Origin: Gracilibacillus dipsosauri
GTDB lineage: Bacteria > Bacillota > Bacilli > Bacillales > Amphibacillaceae
NCBI RefSeq assembly: GCF_003176895.1
Contig: NZ_QGTD01000005.1
Coordinates: 434,001 to 498,000 of the forward strand
DNA: 64,000 bases
Direction: 5' to 3'
Shown: positions 42,910 to 51,853 of the stretch, piece after piece
Numbering within the stretch: position 1 is the stretch's first letter
How the letters are laid out: the number at the start of each line of letters is the position of its first letter
Made by a program: the position numbers and the translations under genes
Notes under the pieces: generated by a model
What the model saw: the letters and a program-made list of their open reading frames with translations, nothing else
Databases searched by the model: none
Told to the model about the DNA's origin: nothing

Positions 42910-43173
42910 TTATCGACTTTTCACCAATAGTTCTACTGCTTCCTTTACAAGCTTGTCTGTATCTTCTCCATTTTCGATACTGTCGCGTACACACTGCTCT
43001 AAGTTCATACTAACGATAAGACCAATCGTACGATCAACCGCACTTCTAGATGCAGATAATTGAGTGATAACATCGCGACAATCCTTTCCTTGCTCGATCA
43101 TTGTTAAGACACCTTTGATCTGGCCCTCGATCCTTTTCAAACGATTGACCACAGATTTATTATATTCCATCAT
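42910..43173 (-). CDS. cstR: CsoR-family repressor, CstR-like (persulfide sensor type)
   Basis: The ATG at 43173 follows GAGGGAG; 87 residues. The four-helix CsoR/RcnR fold is evident from YNKSVVNRLKRIEGQIKGVL and GKDCRDVITQLSASRSAVDR. The two cysteines are C32 and C61. The position that is the copper-ligand histidine in CsoR (four residues before the second Cys) is N57 here, and the segment around MNLEQCV matches CstR, which senses reactive sulfur by forming di- to tetrasulfide links. It is therefore called CstR-like rather than copper CsoR. No cst sulfur genes adjoin it. Confidence 0.75.
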   Translation of the reverse strand: MMEYNKSVVNRLKRIEGQIKGVLTMIEQGKDCRDVITQLSASRSAVDRTIGLIVSMNLEQCVRDSIENGEDTDKLVKEAVELLVKSR

Positions 43174-43436
43174 GACTCCCTCACTTTTTTTCACATGGTT
43201 TGTTGCCCATATTATACTCTAAATAAGGCGCTGTTTGTAATAATTGTGTTTATACTCTATTCGACAAAACGTTCCATAGACATGACGAACAAAGTATGAT
43301 ATTTTTTTGTTATCGATATCACTATTAGTCTTATGGGGAGGTGACGAATTATAGGCCTTACGTATTTAGCAAATGACAAATAGACATCTAGAGAAAACCC
43401 TTAAAAGAACATAGGGGTTTAATTTTTCACCTCTAT

Positions 43437-43450
43437 TGAAAACGATTACA
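43437..43450. promoter_or_regulatory. CcpA-binding site (cre)
   Basis: TGAAAACGATTACA fits the cre consensus TGWNANCGNTNWCA at all fourteen positions. It lies 20 bases before the start codon of the giant DUF4450-type enzyme, so carbon-catabolite repression of that gene is expected. Confidence 0.75.
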
Positions 43451-43469
43451 AATAGAAAGGTGTTATCAA

Positions 43470-46400
43470 ATGTCAAAAACAAAATGGACCGCAATCGTTC
43501 TATTATTTATTATGCTATTGACCCTGCATTCCTACGATCGCTTATTTGCAGAGGAATTAGCTACACCACTGAAATTTGATTTTGGTTGTGAAACAAGCCC
43601 AACAATGGAAGAATATCTTCCCATCTCCAATAAATTATTATATGAGGCAGAAACAGGATACGGGTTAGATAAGGAAGTATCCTGCCGAGATCGTGGTGCT
43701 CCTGATGATTTAAGGAGAGATTTTACCAATGGAAAGGATTATTCCTTTATTGTTGATCTCCCCAATGGCGGTTACTTTGTCAAGATCATTTCTGGTGATC
43801 ATATTGCTGCCAATAAGACCGATATCACAATTGAAGGGGAACAGCAGGATAGAATCGAGGCAACCACTAATCAATTTGCTGAAGAAATTTATCCAATAGA
43901 GGTCAAGGACCATCAATTAAACCTCACATTTGATGAGGATGGTCGAGTAAATAGTCTGGAAATTTATTCAACGAAGGAAACTAGTCCACCAGTATGGCCA
44001 GAGAATAGTGAGCTTATCTTGTCCAACATTACGGAAACTAGTGTCGACTTGAGCTGGACAATGCCAACAGATAATGTAGCGGTTACGCAATATCGAATAT
44101 ATCAGAATAATACATTGATCAAGGTGATTGACGCAGAGGCTACCGAAGCAGAACAAAATAAAATTTCCTATCATCTATCTGGTAGCGACCTAGATTTAAC
44201 GAACACAGAGCTACGGATTGAGGCTGGAGATGCATCAGACAATTGGACAGAAAATGGACCAACTGCCCATACACAACGGATACCAGAGGAAATTAAAATC
44301 AATGGCCCGAATAAAATACAAGTATCGAATGAAGAAGGCAAGCAAATTTCGTATCAAGCTGAAGTGTTGGATCAGTTCGGCTTTGAGCTCTTAGAAGAAG
44401 GAGTAACCTGGGAGCTAGCTGGAAAAATTCCGAATAGCATTCGTCTTGATCAAAATGGCAAACTAACTATTGATTCTCCTCCCTCTTCCCCGTTAACGAT
44501 GGTTTTAATAGCGATAAGCAAGTCAAACCCCGATGTAAAAATAGAGCAAGAAATTACGATTTATCGACCTGTAGAAGAAAGGATTATCATAATAGGCCCG
44601 AGAGGAATTGCCTTACCGGAGAAAGGAAAGAATACCTTTAGTTATCGTTCCCAGGTCATGGACCAATTTGGTGCGATCATACCAAATGCCGAGGTAAATT
44701 GGAGTATTACAAGTAATTCGCCTAAAGGTGTAAAAATGAGTCGGGATGGGAAGCTAACGGTTTCTTCAAATGCCAAAGAACAATCCTTTATGATTCAAGT
44801 AACTTCCGCGAATGATAAAAAGCTTTTCCAGAAAGAAAAGCTTCACCTCACGACAAAGCACTATAAATATTTACCAATTGATGGCGGTTTTACGGTGGAA
44901 AATGGCGAAGAATCCTATAATCGCCCTTTATACGGCCCTCATCACTCTCCAAGAATCATCGCCTTAGTTGGGGATAAGCCTGATAGTTTGCTCTTCCAAA
45001 ATAGAGGAAATAAGGATCAAGAGAAATTAGGTCACGTATTTTTTGGTTTAAAAAACGGGAAGTGGTTTGCTGACTTCGAATCAATTACCTCTCGATATGT
45101 TTACGGACATCAAGAATATGAGCTACGAGATCCATCTATTGATGGAACAATACGGTTAAGTTTTGTTCGCCCTACTGATTCGGAAGGATTACTTATCAAG
45201 GTTACTCTACCAGATGCCTATACAGATGATTTAGTGGTGGCCTCTGGTGGTCGTGATTATGGGAGCTATGGTTCCCAAGATTATGAGTCGATGAAATTCC
45301 ATCCGGAAGATACAGAAGGAACCGAAGTAAGCATCGAAAATAATTATTTTTCCATTCGTGGTGGTGGCCCGACATTGTATGGGACAGCTAATATCCCTTT
45401 AGCCTTACAGAAGGGAGACGCATCCGTTTTTTCTCAAGGGCCTGACGCACTCCTTGAAAAAGAAGCAGAAGCTCAGCCAATGGCAATTGGTACAACAGAA
45501 GGAAATTATGATAATTACATATATTTTAATATGACAACAGATGATATTGGGTCTCCTGAAATGGATGCCTATTTAACAGAGCCAGAAACCGTATTTGCAA
45601 AAAGCCTTGATTACTATAAGCAGCTTTCTCAATCGATAAAGTTGGATACACCTAATCCTTATTTGAATGCTGCACTTCCTGCTGCAAGCCTAGCTTTGGA
45701 CGCCTCTTGGAGCAAACCAACCTTCATGCACGGTCCCATCAATTGGTTTGTCGCATTACCTGGATGGAGGTCTACTTATGGTGTTACCGCAGCAGGCTGG
45801 GAGGATCGAGCCTTTGAGAATGCCGAGGCCTATTTTGAAAAACAAGCATCCAATGGGAGAATACCATCTAAGCTAAATGGCGATTCCCATTACAATATGG
45901 GGGAAGTATTGGTCGATATGATGCTCTACAATTGGGAATGGACAGGGAATCTCGATATTTTTAAGAATGGTGGCTTTGATTTTATTGCCAAGCATTTAAG
46001 CTGGATGGATGAATACATGGAAACAGAGGATGAAGGATTATATGAAAGTCACCTCAATGCATGGAATACAGACAATAAATGGAACAATGGCGGAGGAGCG
46101 ACTATCGCAAGTGTATACACCTGGCGTGCCAATAAAGAAATGGCTGCTATCGCTAAACAGTTAGGCAAGGACCCAACGATCTTTGAACAACGTACAAAAC
46201 AAATCGAACAAGCGATGAAAGACAAGCTTTGGGTGGATGACATCGGCGTTTTTGGTGAATACAAGGATGTCTATGGCTTAAAAAGAGTGCATGCATCACC
46301 AGACCTCTCCAGTATTTATACACCAATCGATTTAGGATTCACCGATCCATTTGAAAGCTATCAAATGCTACAATTTTCAGAGAACCGTATAGAAAACGAG

Positions 46401-48242
46401 TTAGGGACTACTCCAAGAAATGGCCGTTTACCTTGGACTTCCAATTGGTTACCTAATGTCTATTCAAGTAGAGGTATCTACACAGCAGAAACGATCAATT
46501 TAATGCTCACCTATTATCGTCTAGGACTGACTGAGCAAGCGCGAGATCTACAGGCAGGCGTTGATGCAAACCTGTTTGCAGGACCAGGACCTGGTGTTCT
46601 TTCCTACATTCAGAATCAGGATGGATCTCAATCTGGGCACGTCGATTTTACCGATGTGACCTCGATGTATGTACGAACAGCTGTGGAAGGTCTATTCGGT
46701 ATAAAGATGGATGTTCCAAATCAAAGGGCGACGATTCAGCCTGCGTTCCCTCAAGACTGGGAGTATGCCTCCATTGATACAGATTATTTAGCTTATGATT
46801 ATCACAAAGATGGTGCAAAGGAAACAATAGTCATTCATAGCGAGAAATCATTAGCATACGATATTAGACTTATCGCCAAGGATACGAAGATTAAGTCCGT
46901 GAAGATAAATGGAAGCGCCGTGGATTATTCGCTCGAACCAGGGATTGGTCATCCTTGGCTGACCATAGAGACACCTGAGGGCAAGAAGGCGGAAGTGGAA
47001 ATTACCTATCAGAATCCGAACAAGAAGCATATGCCGGAATTAAAGGCAAGCGCTGTCGGAGCTATCGATGAAGCATATCATTTTTCCGTAAAAAAAGGCA
47101 AAATTGTTCGTCTCCATGATCCTCAAGGAATACTTGATAGAAAGCAGTCGTCGATAAAAAATTCAAAGGCATCGGTTGTCCTTAAAAATAAGCCTGGTGC
47201 CCATACGTTCTTTGTGCTCGTGGAATCTGGGGAAAGCGAGATGTGGTTACCTGTCAATCTCAACCTCAAGGAGCCATTAGAAATAGTGGATGGACAGTTA
47301 GTCATAAAAAATGACGAAGCATTTGCTCAATTTGCGATCGAAAATAATAGTCAGGAAAACATCAACCTGAAAGGGACAGCACAGATTGCTGGAACCGATT
47401 TTCCTTTACACAGGATGATAAAAGCAAATACAACATCTGATCTGGTAACATTTAAAATCGAAAACCCATCCATGCTGACACCTGGCGAGAATTTACTGAC
47501 AATTTACGGAAACAACAAGCAAGAAATTAAGACAAATATCGTAAACTGGGAATTAGATGATCAACTATCTGGTGCTTATCACAATGCTTACCAAAGCCAC
47601 CCTATTGATTTAAGTAGCCTAGTAAACCAGGATTTAGCTAATTTACATCAGAACAAATATACCCCACAGCCTGAGTTGTTTTATTGGGATAATATCCCGA
47701 GTACGGTAACGGAATATGGGCTAAATTGGTGGCAATATCGAGATGGTCAAGATAAAGTGAAACCGAGCCTAACGAAGCTTGATTATGAAGGGGACCATTT
47801 TAAATCAGATATGGGGATTCCATTTTTAATTACAAAAGGGAAGGAAAATGCTGTGTTTACTTCACTCTATGATAACTTCCCAGACAAGGTCGAAATTCCT
47901 GTGAACATGACGGGGAATAAACTCTATTTCTTTCTGACAGTTGCTACCAATCACATGCAAAGTCGTATAGAAAATGCTAAGATCACGGTAAACCTTGAGG
48001 ATGGTACGCAAGAAATATTACCACTTACGAACCCTGAAAATATAGATGATTGGTTAAAGGAAAATACCTCAAGTGCTTATGCACAAAGTGGATTTATCCA
48101 GGAGCTAGGTGACGGGGCACATGGTAACATTCTAAGTATCGACTTAGGCAAAGCCAAGGACATTGAAAGCGTGGAGCTTCAAACACTTAGTAATGAGGTT
48201 TTAGCAGGTCTTCTTGGATTAACAGTGCTCGAACAGAAATAA
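43470..48242 (+). CDS. Giant secreted DUF4450-type putative glycosidase (1590 aa)
   Basis: A signal peptide (about 1-28) precedes a galactose-binding-like domain (about 35-168) with FDFG, GYGLDKEVSCRDRGAPDDLR and VVDLPNG-type motifs (here FIVDLPNGGYFVK), the same kind found on pectin/rhamnogalacturonan esterases. An Fn3 module (about 175-270) and two Ig-like Big domains (about 275-465) follow. The catalytic region opens with a beta-domain (NRPLYGPHHSPRIIALVGD, near 485) of DUF4450 type, then a six-hairpin barrel (about 730-1150) rich in acidic residues, e.g. GWEDRAFENAEAYFE and NAWNTDNKWNNGGG. The C-terminal 400 residues are beta-rich. It is probably an extracellular glycosidase on a plant or algal polymer; its bond specificity is unknown. 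A perfect cre lies upstream. Confidence 0.7.
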   Translation: MSKTKWTAIVLLFIMLLTLHSYDRLFAEELATPLKFDFGCETSPTMEEYLPISNKLLYEAETGYGLDKEVSCRDRGAPDDLRRDFTNGKDYSFIVDLPNGGYFVKIISGDHIAANKTDITIEGEQQDRIEATTNQFAEEIYPIEVKDHQLNLTFDEDGRVNSLEIYSTKETSPPVWPENSELILSNITETSVDLSWTMPTDNVAVTQYRIYQNNTLIKVIDAEATEAEQNKISYHLSGSDLDLTNTELRIEAGDASDNWTENGPTAHTQRIPEEIKINGPNKIQVSNEEGKQISYQAEVLDQFGFELLEEGVTWELAGKIPNSIRLDQNGKLTIDSPPSSPLTMVLIAISKSNPDVKIEQEITIYRPVEERIIIIGPRGIALPEKGKNTFSYRSQVMDQFGAIIPNAEVNWSITSNSPKGVKMSRDGKLTVSSNAKEQSFMIQVTSANDKKLFQKEKLHLTTKHYKYLPIDGGFTVENGEESYNRPLYGPHHSPRIIALVGDKPDSLLFQNRGNKDQEKLGHVFFGLKNGKWFADFESITSRYVYGHQEYELRDPSIDGTIRLSFVRPTDSEGLLIKVTLPDAYTDDLVVASGGRDYGSYGSQDYESMKFHPEDTEGTEVSIENNYFSIRGGGPTLYGTANIPLALQKGDASVFSQGPDALLEKEAEAQPMAIGTTEGNYDNYIYFNMTTDDIGSPEMDAYLTEPETVFAKSLDYYKQLSQSIKLDTPNPYLNAALPAASLALDASWSKPTFMHGPINWFVALPGWRSTYGVTAAGWEDRAFENAEAYFEKQASNGRIPSKLNGDSHYNMGEVLVDMMLYNWEWTGNLDIFKNGGFDFIAKHLSWMDEYMETEDEGLYESHLNAWNTDNKWNNGGGATIASVYTWRANKEMAAIAKQLGKDPTIFEQRTKQIEQAMKDKLWVDDIGVFGEYKDVYGLKRVHASPDLSSIYTPIDLGFTDPFESYQMLQFSENRIENELGTTPRNGRLPWTSNWLPNVYSSRGIYTAETINLMLTYYRLGLTEQARDLQAGVDANLFAGPGPGVLSYIQNQDGSQSGHVDFTDVTSMYVRTAVEGLFGIKMDVPNQRATIQPAFPQDWEYASIDTDYLAYDYHKDGAKETIVIHSEKSLAYDIRLIAKDTKIKSVKINGSAVDYSLEPGIGHPWLTIETPEGKKAEVEITYQNPNKKHMPELKASAVGAIDEAYHFSVKKGKIVRLHDPQGILDRKQSSIKNSKASVVLKNKPGAHTFFVLVESGESEMWLPVNLNLKEPLEIVDGQLVIKNDEAFAQFAIENNSQENINLKGTAQIAGTDFPLHRMIKANTTSDLVTFKIENPSMLTPGENLLTIYGNNKQEIKTNIVNWELDDQLSGAYHNAYQSHPIDLSSLVNQDLANLHQNKYTPQPELFYWDNIPSTVTEYGLNWWQYRDGQDKVKPSLTKLDYEGDHFKSDMGIPFLITKGKENAVFTSLYDNFPDKVEIPVNMTGNKLYFFLTVATNHMQSRIENAKITVNLEDGTQEILPLTNPENIDDWLKENTSSAYAQSGFIQELGDGAHGNILSIDLGKAKDIESVELQTLSNEVLAGLLGLTVLEQK

Positions 48243-48253
48243 AAAATCTGCTA

Positions 48254-48292
48254 CCATCAGTGGGGGTTTTCGCGCCCCCATTGATGGCTCTT
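48254..48292 (+). terminator. Terminator of the DUF4450-type gene
   Basis: CCATCAGTGGGGG (48254-48266) and CCCCCATTGATGG (48275-48287) form a long GC-rich stem with a TTTTCGCG loop, then CTCTTCTT. Confidence 0.8.
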
Positions 48293-48293
48293 C

Positions 48294-48404
48294 TTAATTT
48301 CTTCCTCCACGAGAATTGGACCTAGCTTTACTTCTTTTTTGTTCATTCGGTATCCTATCTCCATCCGTTCTCTTTTTCTTATGTGCGTTTGAATCCTTCG
48401 TCAT
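48294..48404 (-). CDS. Small basic protein of unknown function (36 aa)
   Basis: An ATG at 48404 follows a strong GGAGGTG ribosome site and encodes 36 residues, very rich in Lys, Arg, Asn and Ser (MTKDSNAHKKKRTDGD at the start, RSNSRGGRN at the end). No family is recognised. The size and basic composition recall small spore or DNA-associated proteins, but no SASP motif is present. Confidence 0.5.
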   Translation of the reverse strand: MTKDSNAHKKKRTDGDRIPNEQKRSKARSNSRGGRN

Positions 48405-48460
48405 CTTTACACCTCCAACCTTTTATTTTTTCTTTTCTAGCATAACCTCGATGTGTCAAC

Positions 48461-49045
48461 TTATTCTATCTTGTCAAAGGTACTATTGATCGATAAGATG
48501 TGGAATAATTGTTGGTTCAGTTCTTCAATCGATGTCTTATATTGCTGCCGATGCCATTCCATTAAGATACCAAGGATCGCATTGGACTGATAGCTAATCA
48601 GATAATCTGTTTGGATATCGGATTGTATTTCATTATGATTTTCATGAAGCGAATCCTCCATAAAGGAACGAATCGTATCAAAAAGTAAATAATAATACAT
48701 CATTGGAATATTCTCATCAAAAATAATTTGGTAAAAATCCTGATATTTCTTGACATGATCGAATATTTTGATCATATCTGCTTCAAGATTGTTAATATGG
48801 AAGTTCGTTTTATAATAAGGCTCTGAATAGGATAATCGAAAATCCTCGACAATTACTTCTAAATAGTGCTTGAAAACGCCATGCACATCCTTATAGTGAA
48901 GGTAAAAGGTACCTCGATTAATGTTTGCCAAGCGACATAGCTCTGCAATTGTAATAGCTTCTAAAGGCTTCTTTTTAAGTAATTGGAGTAAGGCATGCCG
49001 TAAACTTTCCTCTGTTTTGGTAATTCTTAAATCTTTTTTTCTCAT
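48461..49045 (-). CDS. TetR/AcrR-family regulator
   Basis: The 194-residue protein has a TetR HTH (TIAELCRLANINRGTFYLHY at about residues 34-53) and a C-terminal domain of the TetR_C_7/DhaS-like kind (FDENIPMMYYYLLFDTIRSF). It is divergent from an SDR gene about 135 bases away. ATTGAACA near its start and TGTTCAAT near the SDR start are inverted copies and may be its operators. Confidence 0.82.
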   Translation of the reverse strand: MRKKDLRITKTEESLRHALLQLLKKKPLEAITIAELCRLANINRGTFYLHYKDVHGVFKHYLEVIVEDFRLSYSEPYYKTNFHINNLEADMIKIFDHVKKYQDFYQIIFDENIPMMYYYLLFDTIRSFMEDSLHENHNEIQSDIQTDYLISYQSNAILGILMEWHRQQYKTSIEELNQQLFHILSINSTFDKIE

Positions 49046-49181
49046 TATTGAACAAATTCCTCCATAAATGTTTATTACTAGTCACATTCTGTATTTTTCG
49101 TTGTTTGTACTTCTATTATCTATCCATTATAATTTTTATTGTACACATGTTCAATAAAATTTGTTAGAGGAGGTTCAAAAA

Positions 49182-49943
49182 GTGAAATTGAAAGATAAAG
49201 TTGCTGTTATTACAGGTGCTGCTTCCGGTATGGGGAAAGAAATAGCTAAACTATATGCGAAAGAAGGGGCAAAAGTAATCATTGCCGATTTAAATGTAGA
49301 AGATGCAGAGGCTGTCGCCAATGAGATTAATAAAAATGACGGTGTGGCGAGGTCTGTTCAGACTAATGTCGCTAAACAGGATGATATTAATCACATGATC
49401 GATACGGCTATAGAAGAATTCGGCACATTGGATATTCTAGTGAACAATGCCGGTATTATGGACGGATTTGAGCCTGTTGGAGATATCCTTGATGATCGAT
49501 GGGATCTTATCTTTGATATCAATACAAAAGGAGTCATGAGAGCAATTCGTAAAGCGTTACCGATTTTCTTAGAAAAGGAAAGTGGAATTATCATTAATAC
49601 AGCATCTACTGGTGGGTTAAATGGTGCGCATGCAGGTGCGGCATATGGAGCGTCTAAGCATGCCGTGATTGGTCTAACCAAAAATACTGGCTATATGTAT
49701 GCACCAAAAGGTATCCGCTGTAATGCCATTGCTCCAGGGGGAGTTGCCACAAACATTTCGAGCTCAATGAAAAATGTCAGTGAACTCGGGATGGAACGCA
49801 CAAAAGCCGTTCAAGCGGTCATGCCAAGAGTTGGCCAGCCTGAAGAAATCGCTCAAGTAGCCTTATTCTTAGCATCAGAAGAATCAAGCTTTGTGAATGG
49901 AACAGTTATTACTGCAGATGGTGGTTGGACCGCAGCTTTCTAG
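49182..49943 (+). CDS. Short-chain dehydrogenase/reductase
   Basis: The GTG at 49182 has GAGGAGG eight bases upstream and is preferred to an in-frame TTG at 49161; 253 residues. Classical SDR motifs are TGAASGMG at about 12-19, NNAGIM, catalytic Ser in NTASTGG, YGASK, and the tail ADGGWTAAF. An Asp after strand 2 (IADLN) suggests NAD(H). It resembles bacterial 3-oxoacyl-ACP/cyclic-alcohol dehydrogenases of the COG1028 group; the substrate is unknown. The divergent TetR gene probably controls it. Confidence 0.85.
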   Translation: MKLKDKVAVITGAASGMGKEIAKLYAKEGAKVIIADLNVEDAEAVANEINKNDGVARSVQTNVAKQDDINHMIDTAIEEFGTLDILVNNAGIMDGFEPVGDILDDRWDLIFDINTKGVMRAIRKALPIFLEKESGIIINTASTGGLNGAHAGAAYGASKHAVIGLTKNTGYMYAPKGIRCNAIAPGGVATNISSSMKNVSELGMERTKAVQAVMPRVGQPEEIAQVALFLASEESSFVNGTVITADGGWTAAF

Positions 49944-49955
49944 AAAGTATTTTAC

Positions 49956-49980
49956 GAGGTTGTCTTTGGACAACCTCTCT
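49956..49980 (+). terminator. Terminator of the SDR gene
   Basis: GAGGTTGTC and GACAACCTC form a perfect nine-base stem with a TTTG loop just after the stop, followed by TCT-rich sequence. Confidence 0.7.
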
Positions 49981-50071
49981 CTATGGAATAAATGCTTCCC
50001 TAGTTTTGGTTCATTTTAATCAAGGCATCTAGTCCAAATGCGGTTTATCCGCGTTATAAAGCACAGTTCAA

Positions 50072-51259
50072 TCAAAGTAGACGGGAGTTGTCTATCTTAT
50101 CTTGAATTACCCTAACCGCCTCCTCTACTCCACCAGAATGACGAAAGTCTTCGGCGAGCTTTTCTGCATTCTCAAGAAATGTCTGATTATTGAACATCGT
50201 ATCCACTGCTTTTGCCAAATACTTTGGATGAATCCCTTTTAATTCTACTCCTGCACCAAGCTCTTTGACGCGATTAGCAATCATTCTTTGTTCACTATGC
50301 TGAGGAAATAGCACCATGGGAACACCAAAATAAAGACTTTCATGGACACTATTCATTCCACAATGTGTAATAAAAACATCTGCTTTCTGTAGAACAGCAA
50401 GCTGATCGACCTTGTTTTTTACAGTGAAATGATTGGGTATAGCACCTAAAGATTCGATCTTCGTTTTTTCTCCAACGGACATGACTACTTCATCTCCACT
50501 GTTTGCAAATGCCTTGATGCAATTTTGGTAAAATGCGTGGTTTTGATGAAGGACTGTTCCTAATGAAATATAGATAACTTTTCGCTCCTTGCTTACTTCC
50601 TGAAGTTTCGATGAGGAAGCAATAGAAGGACCGATAAATGAATATTTATTTGAAAAAGTATTCGCCATAGGTTGGAATTTTTTCGTCGTATAAACAATGG
50701 TATCTGTCTCATTATCATTTTGAATCAACGATAGAAAAGAATCTACTGGATATCCATACTTATTCAGTTCCTTGATTTTCCGCTTAATTCTTGGCATTCC
50801 AATGATCATTTTCACGATTTCTTTTATGTCTCGTTTCATTAGTTTTGCCGTATATTTATTAAAAGCAAATGTAGTAGTGGAACAGATATATGGAACGTTT
50901 AACTTATTGGCAAATAATTTGCCCCAAAAGCATAAGGAGTCAGAGATGATGCAATCAGGCTTAAATGCGGTTAGTTCTGTACAGACTTTTTCATCTAATG
51001 CGATGGTCGTATCTGCCACCATTTCAATCAATGCCGCAAAGTCCTTTCCTGCCTTACGGTCCAATTCCTTTTGTGACATTGGTGGCAAAAAGGAATCACA
51101 AGGTACGAAATAAGCCCCTGCTCCTTCTATTTTTTCTTGAAATTCCTTAAAAGAATAGTATTGAACGCTGTGACCTTGATGAACCAGCTCAGACACTACC
51201 GGAATGGTTGGATTAGTATGACCATGTGCTGGAATGGAAAAAAACACAATTTTACTCAT
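50072..51259 (-). CDS. GT1-family glycosyltransferase (MGT/YjiC type)
   Basis: The 395-residue soluble enzyme has the two-Rossmann GT-B fold of UDP-sugar glycosyltransferases: FSIPAHGHTNPTIPVV at the N-terminus (catalytic His near 13) and the donor-binding block ADVFITHCGMNSVHESLYFGVP with H/G/N/E residues near 300-325, then PQHSEQ. Close relatives YjiC and macrolide glycosyltransferases modify flavonoids, macrolides or other small hydrophobic acceptors. It overlaps the upstream XRE-AbrB regulator by eight bases, an arrangement pointing to coupled expression. Confidence 0.88.
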   Translation of the reverse strand: MSKIVFFSIPAHGHTNPTIPVVSELVHQGHSVQYYSFKEFQEKIEGAGAYFVPCDSFLPPMSQKELDRKAGKDFAALIEMVADTTIALDEKVCTELTAFKPDCIISDSLCFWGKLFANKLNVPYICSTTTFAFNKYTAKLMKRDIKEIVKMIIGMPRIKRKIKELNKYGYPVDSFLSLIQNDNETDTIVYTTKKFQPMANTFSNKYSFIGPSIASSSKLQEVSKERKVIYISLGTVLHQNHAFYQNCIKAFANSGDEVVMSVGEKTKIESLGAIPNHFTVKNKVDQLAVLQKADVFITHCGMNSVHESLYFGVPMVLFPQHSEQRMIANRVKELGAGVELKGIHPKYLAKAVDTMFNNQTFLENAEKLAEDFRHSGGVEEAVRVIQDKIDNSRLL

Positions 51260-51695
51260 ATGGATGACCTTCTTGTGGTTCTGTATTTCGTATCATATCC
51301 GCAAATTCCAAAAAGCTATCACTTTTTAATATTGCTATACCTTTAGTTAGATCTTCACCTAGCACAATAAGCTTATCTCCTGCCAGAATCTGATACATAT
51401 CTCTTGCCTGCTTCGGTATCACGACCTGCCCTCTCTCCCCTACCTTCACCACTCCAAAAAAATGCTTTCCTTTGGGACCCATCTGCTTGATCTCCTCTTC
51501 ACTCACATCACTAGACAGCTGATCTAAGCTTATTTGGAAGATATCAGCCATTCTTTTGCTTTTATCAATATCTGGTAGCGCCTCGTCATTCTCCCACTTT
51601 GCCACCGTTTGCCTTGAAACTTCTAGCTTTTCGGCTAATGATTCCTGGCTCATTTTTTTTCGATTTCTTAAAGTACGAATATTCCTACCTATCAT
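51252..51695 (-). CDS. XRE-type HTH regulator fused to an AbrB/SpoVT domain
   Basis: The 147 residues combine a Cro/C1 helix-turn-helix (about 5-60: RKKMSQESLAEKLEVSRQTV, then AKWENDEALP) with a swapped-hairpin AbrB/SpoVT domain (about 78-120: VVKVGERGQVVIPKQARDMY, then AGDKLIVLGED). Each half is a DNA-binding module, so the protein has two. It overlaps the start of the glycosyltransferase gene and is the natural candidate to control it. Such fusions occur in Bacilli but their operators are little known. Confidence 0.85.
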   Translation of the reverse strand: MIGRNIRTLRNRKKMSQESLAEKLEVSRQTVAKWENDEALPDIDKSKRMADIFQISLDQLSSDVSEEEIKQMGPKGKHFFGVVKVGERGQVVIPKQARDMYQILAGDKLIVLGEDLTKGIAILKSDSFLEFADMIRNTEPQEGHPYE

Positions 51696-51788
51696 GTCAC
51701 CAGCTCCTTCTATCTCAAATATATAAAAGAAAACTGGTAAAGTCTATCAACATTTCCATGCATTTTATGTTAAAAATAGTGGCAATGG

Positions 51789-51794
51789 TATAAT
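51789..51794 (+). promoter_or_regulatory. Extended -10 element of the UV endonuclease gene
   Basis: TATAAT preceded by TGG gives an extended -10; the -35 (TATGTT) is weak. It lies 60 bases before the chosen ATG. No LexA box is seen. Confidence 0.55.
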
Positions 51795-51853
51795 GAGACC
51801 TAATATCACGAATCATAAGCATGATTACCATTTTATACTTAGGAGAGACATCG

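Noticed and set aside
42749-42994. Minus-strand frame spanning the ddh end and the cstR end
   Set aside because: It crosses a shared terminator and overlaps two real genes in other frames.
43340-43420. Eleven-codon leader peptide and hairpin upstream of the DUF4450-type gene
   Set aside because: A GTG frame (VTNYRPYVFSK) follows a GGGGAGG and an AAACCC/GGGGTTT hairpin lies after it, but the start overlaps the ribosome site and no regulatory codon pattern is visible.
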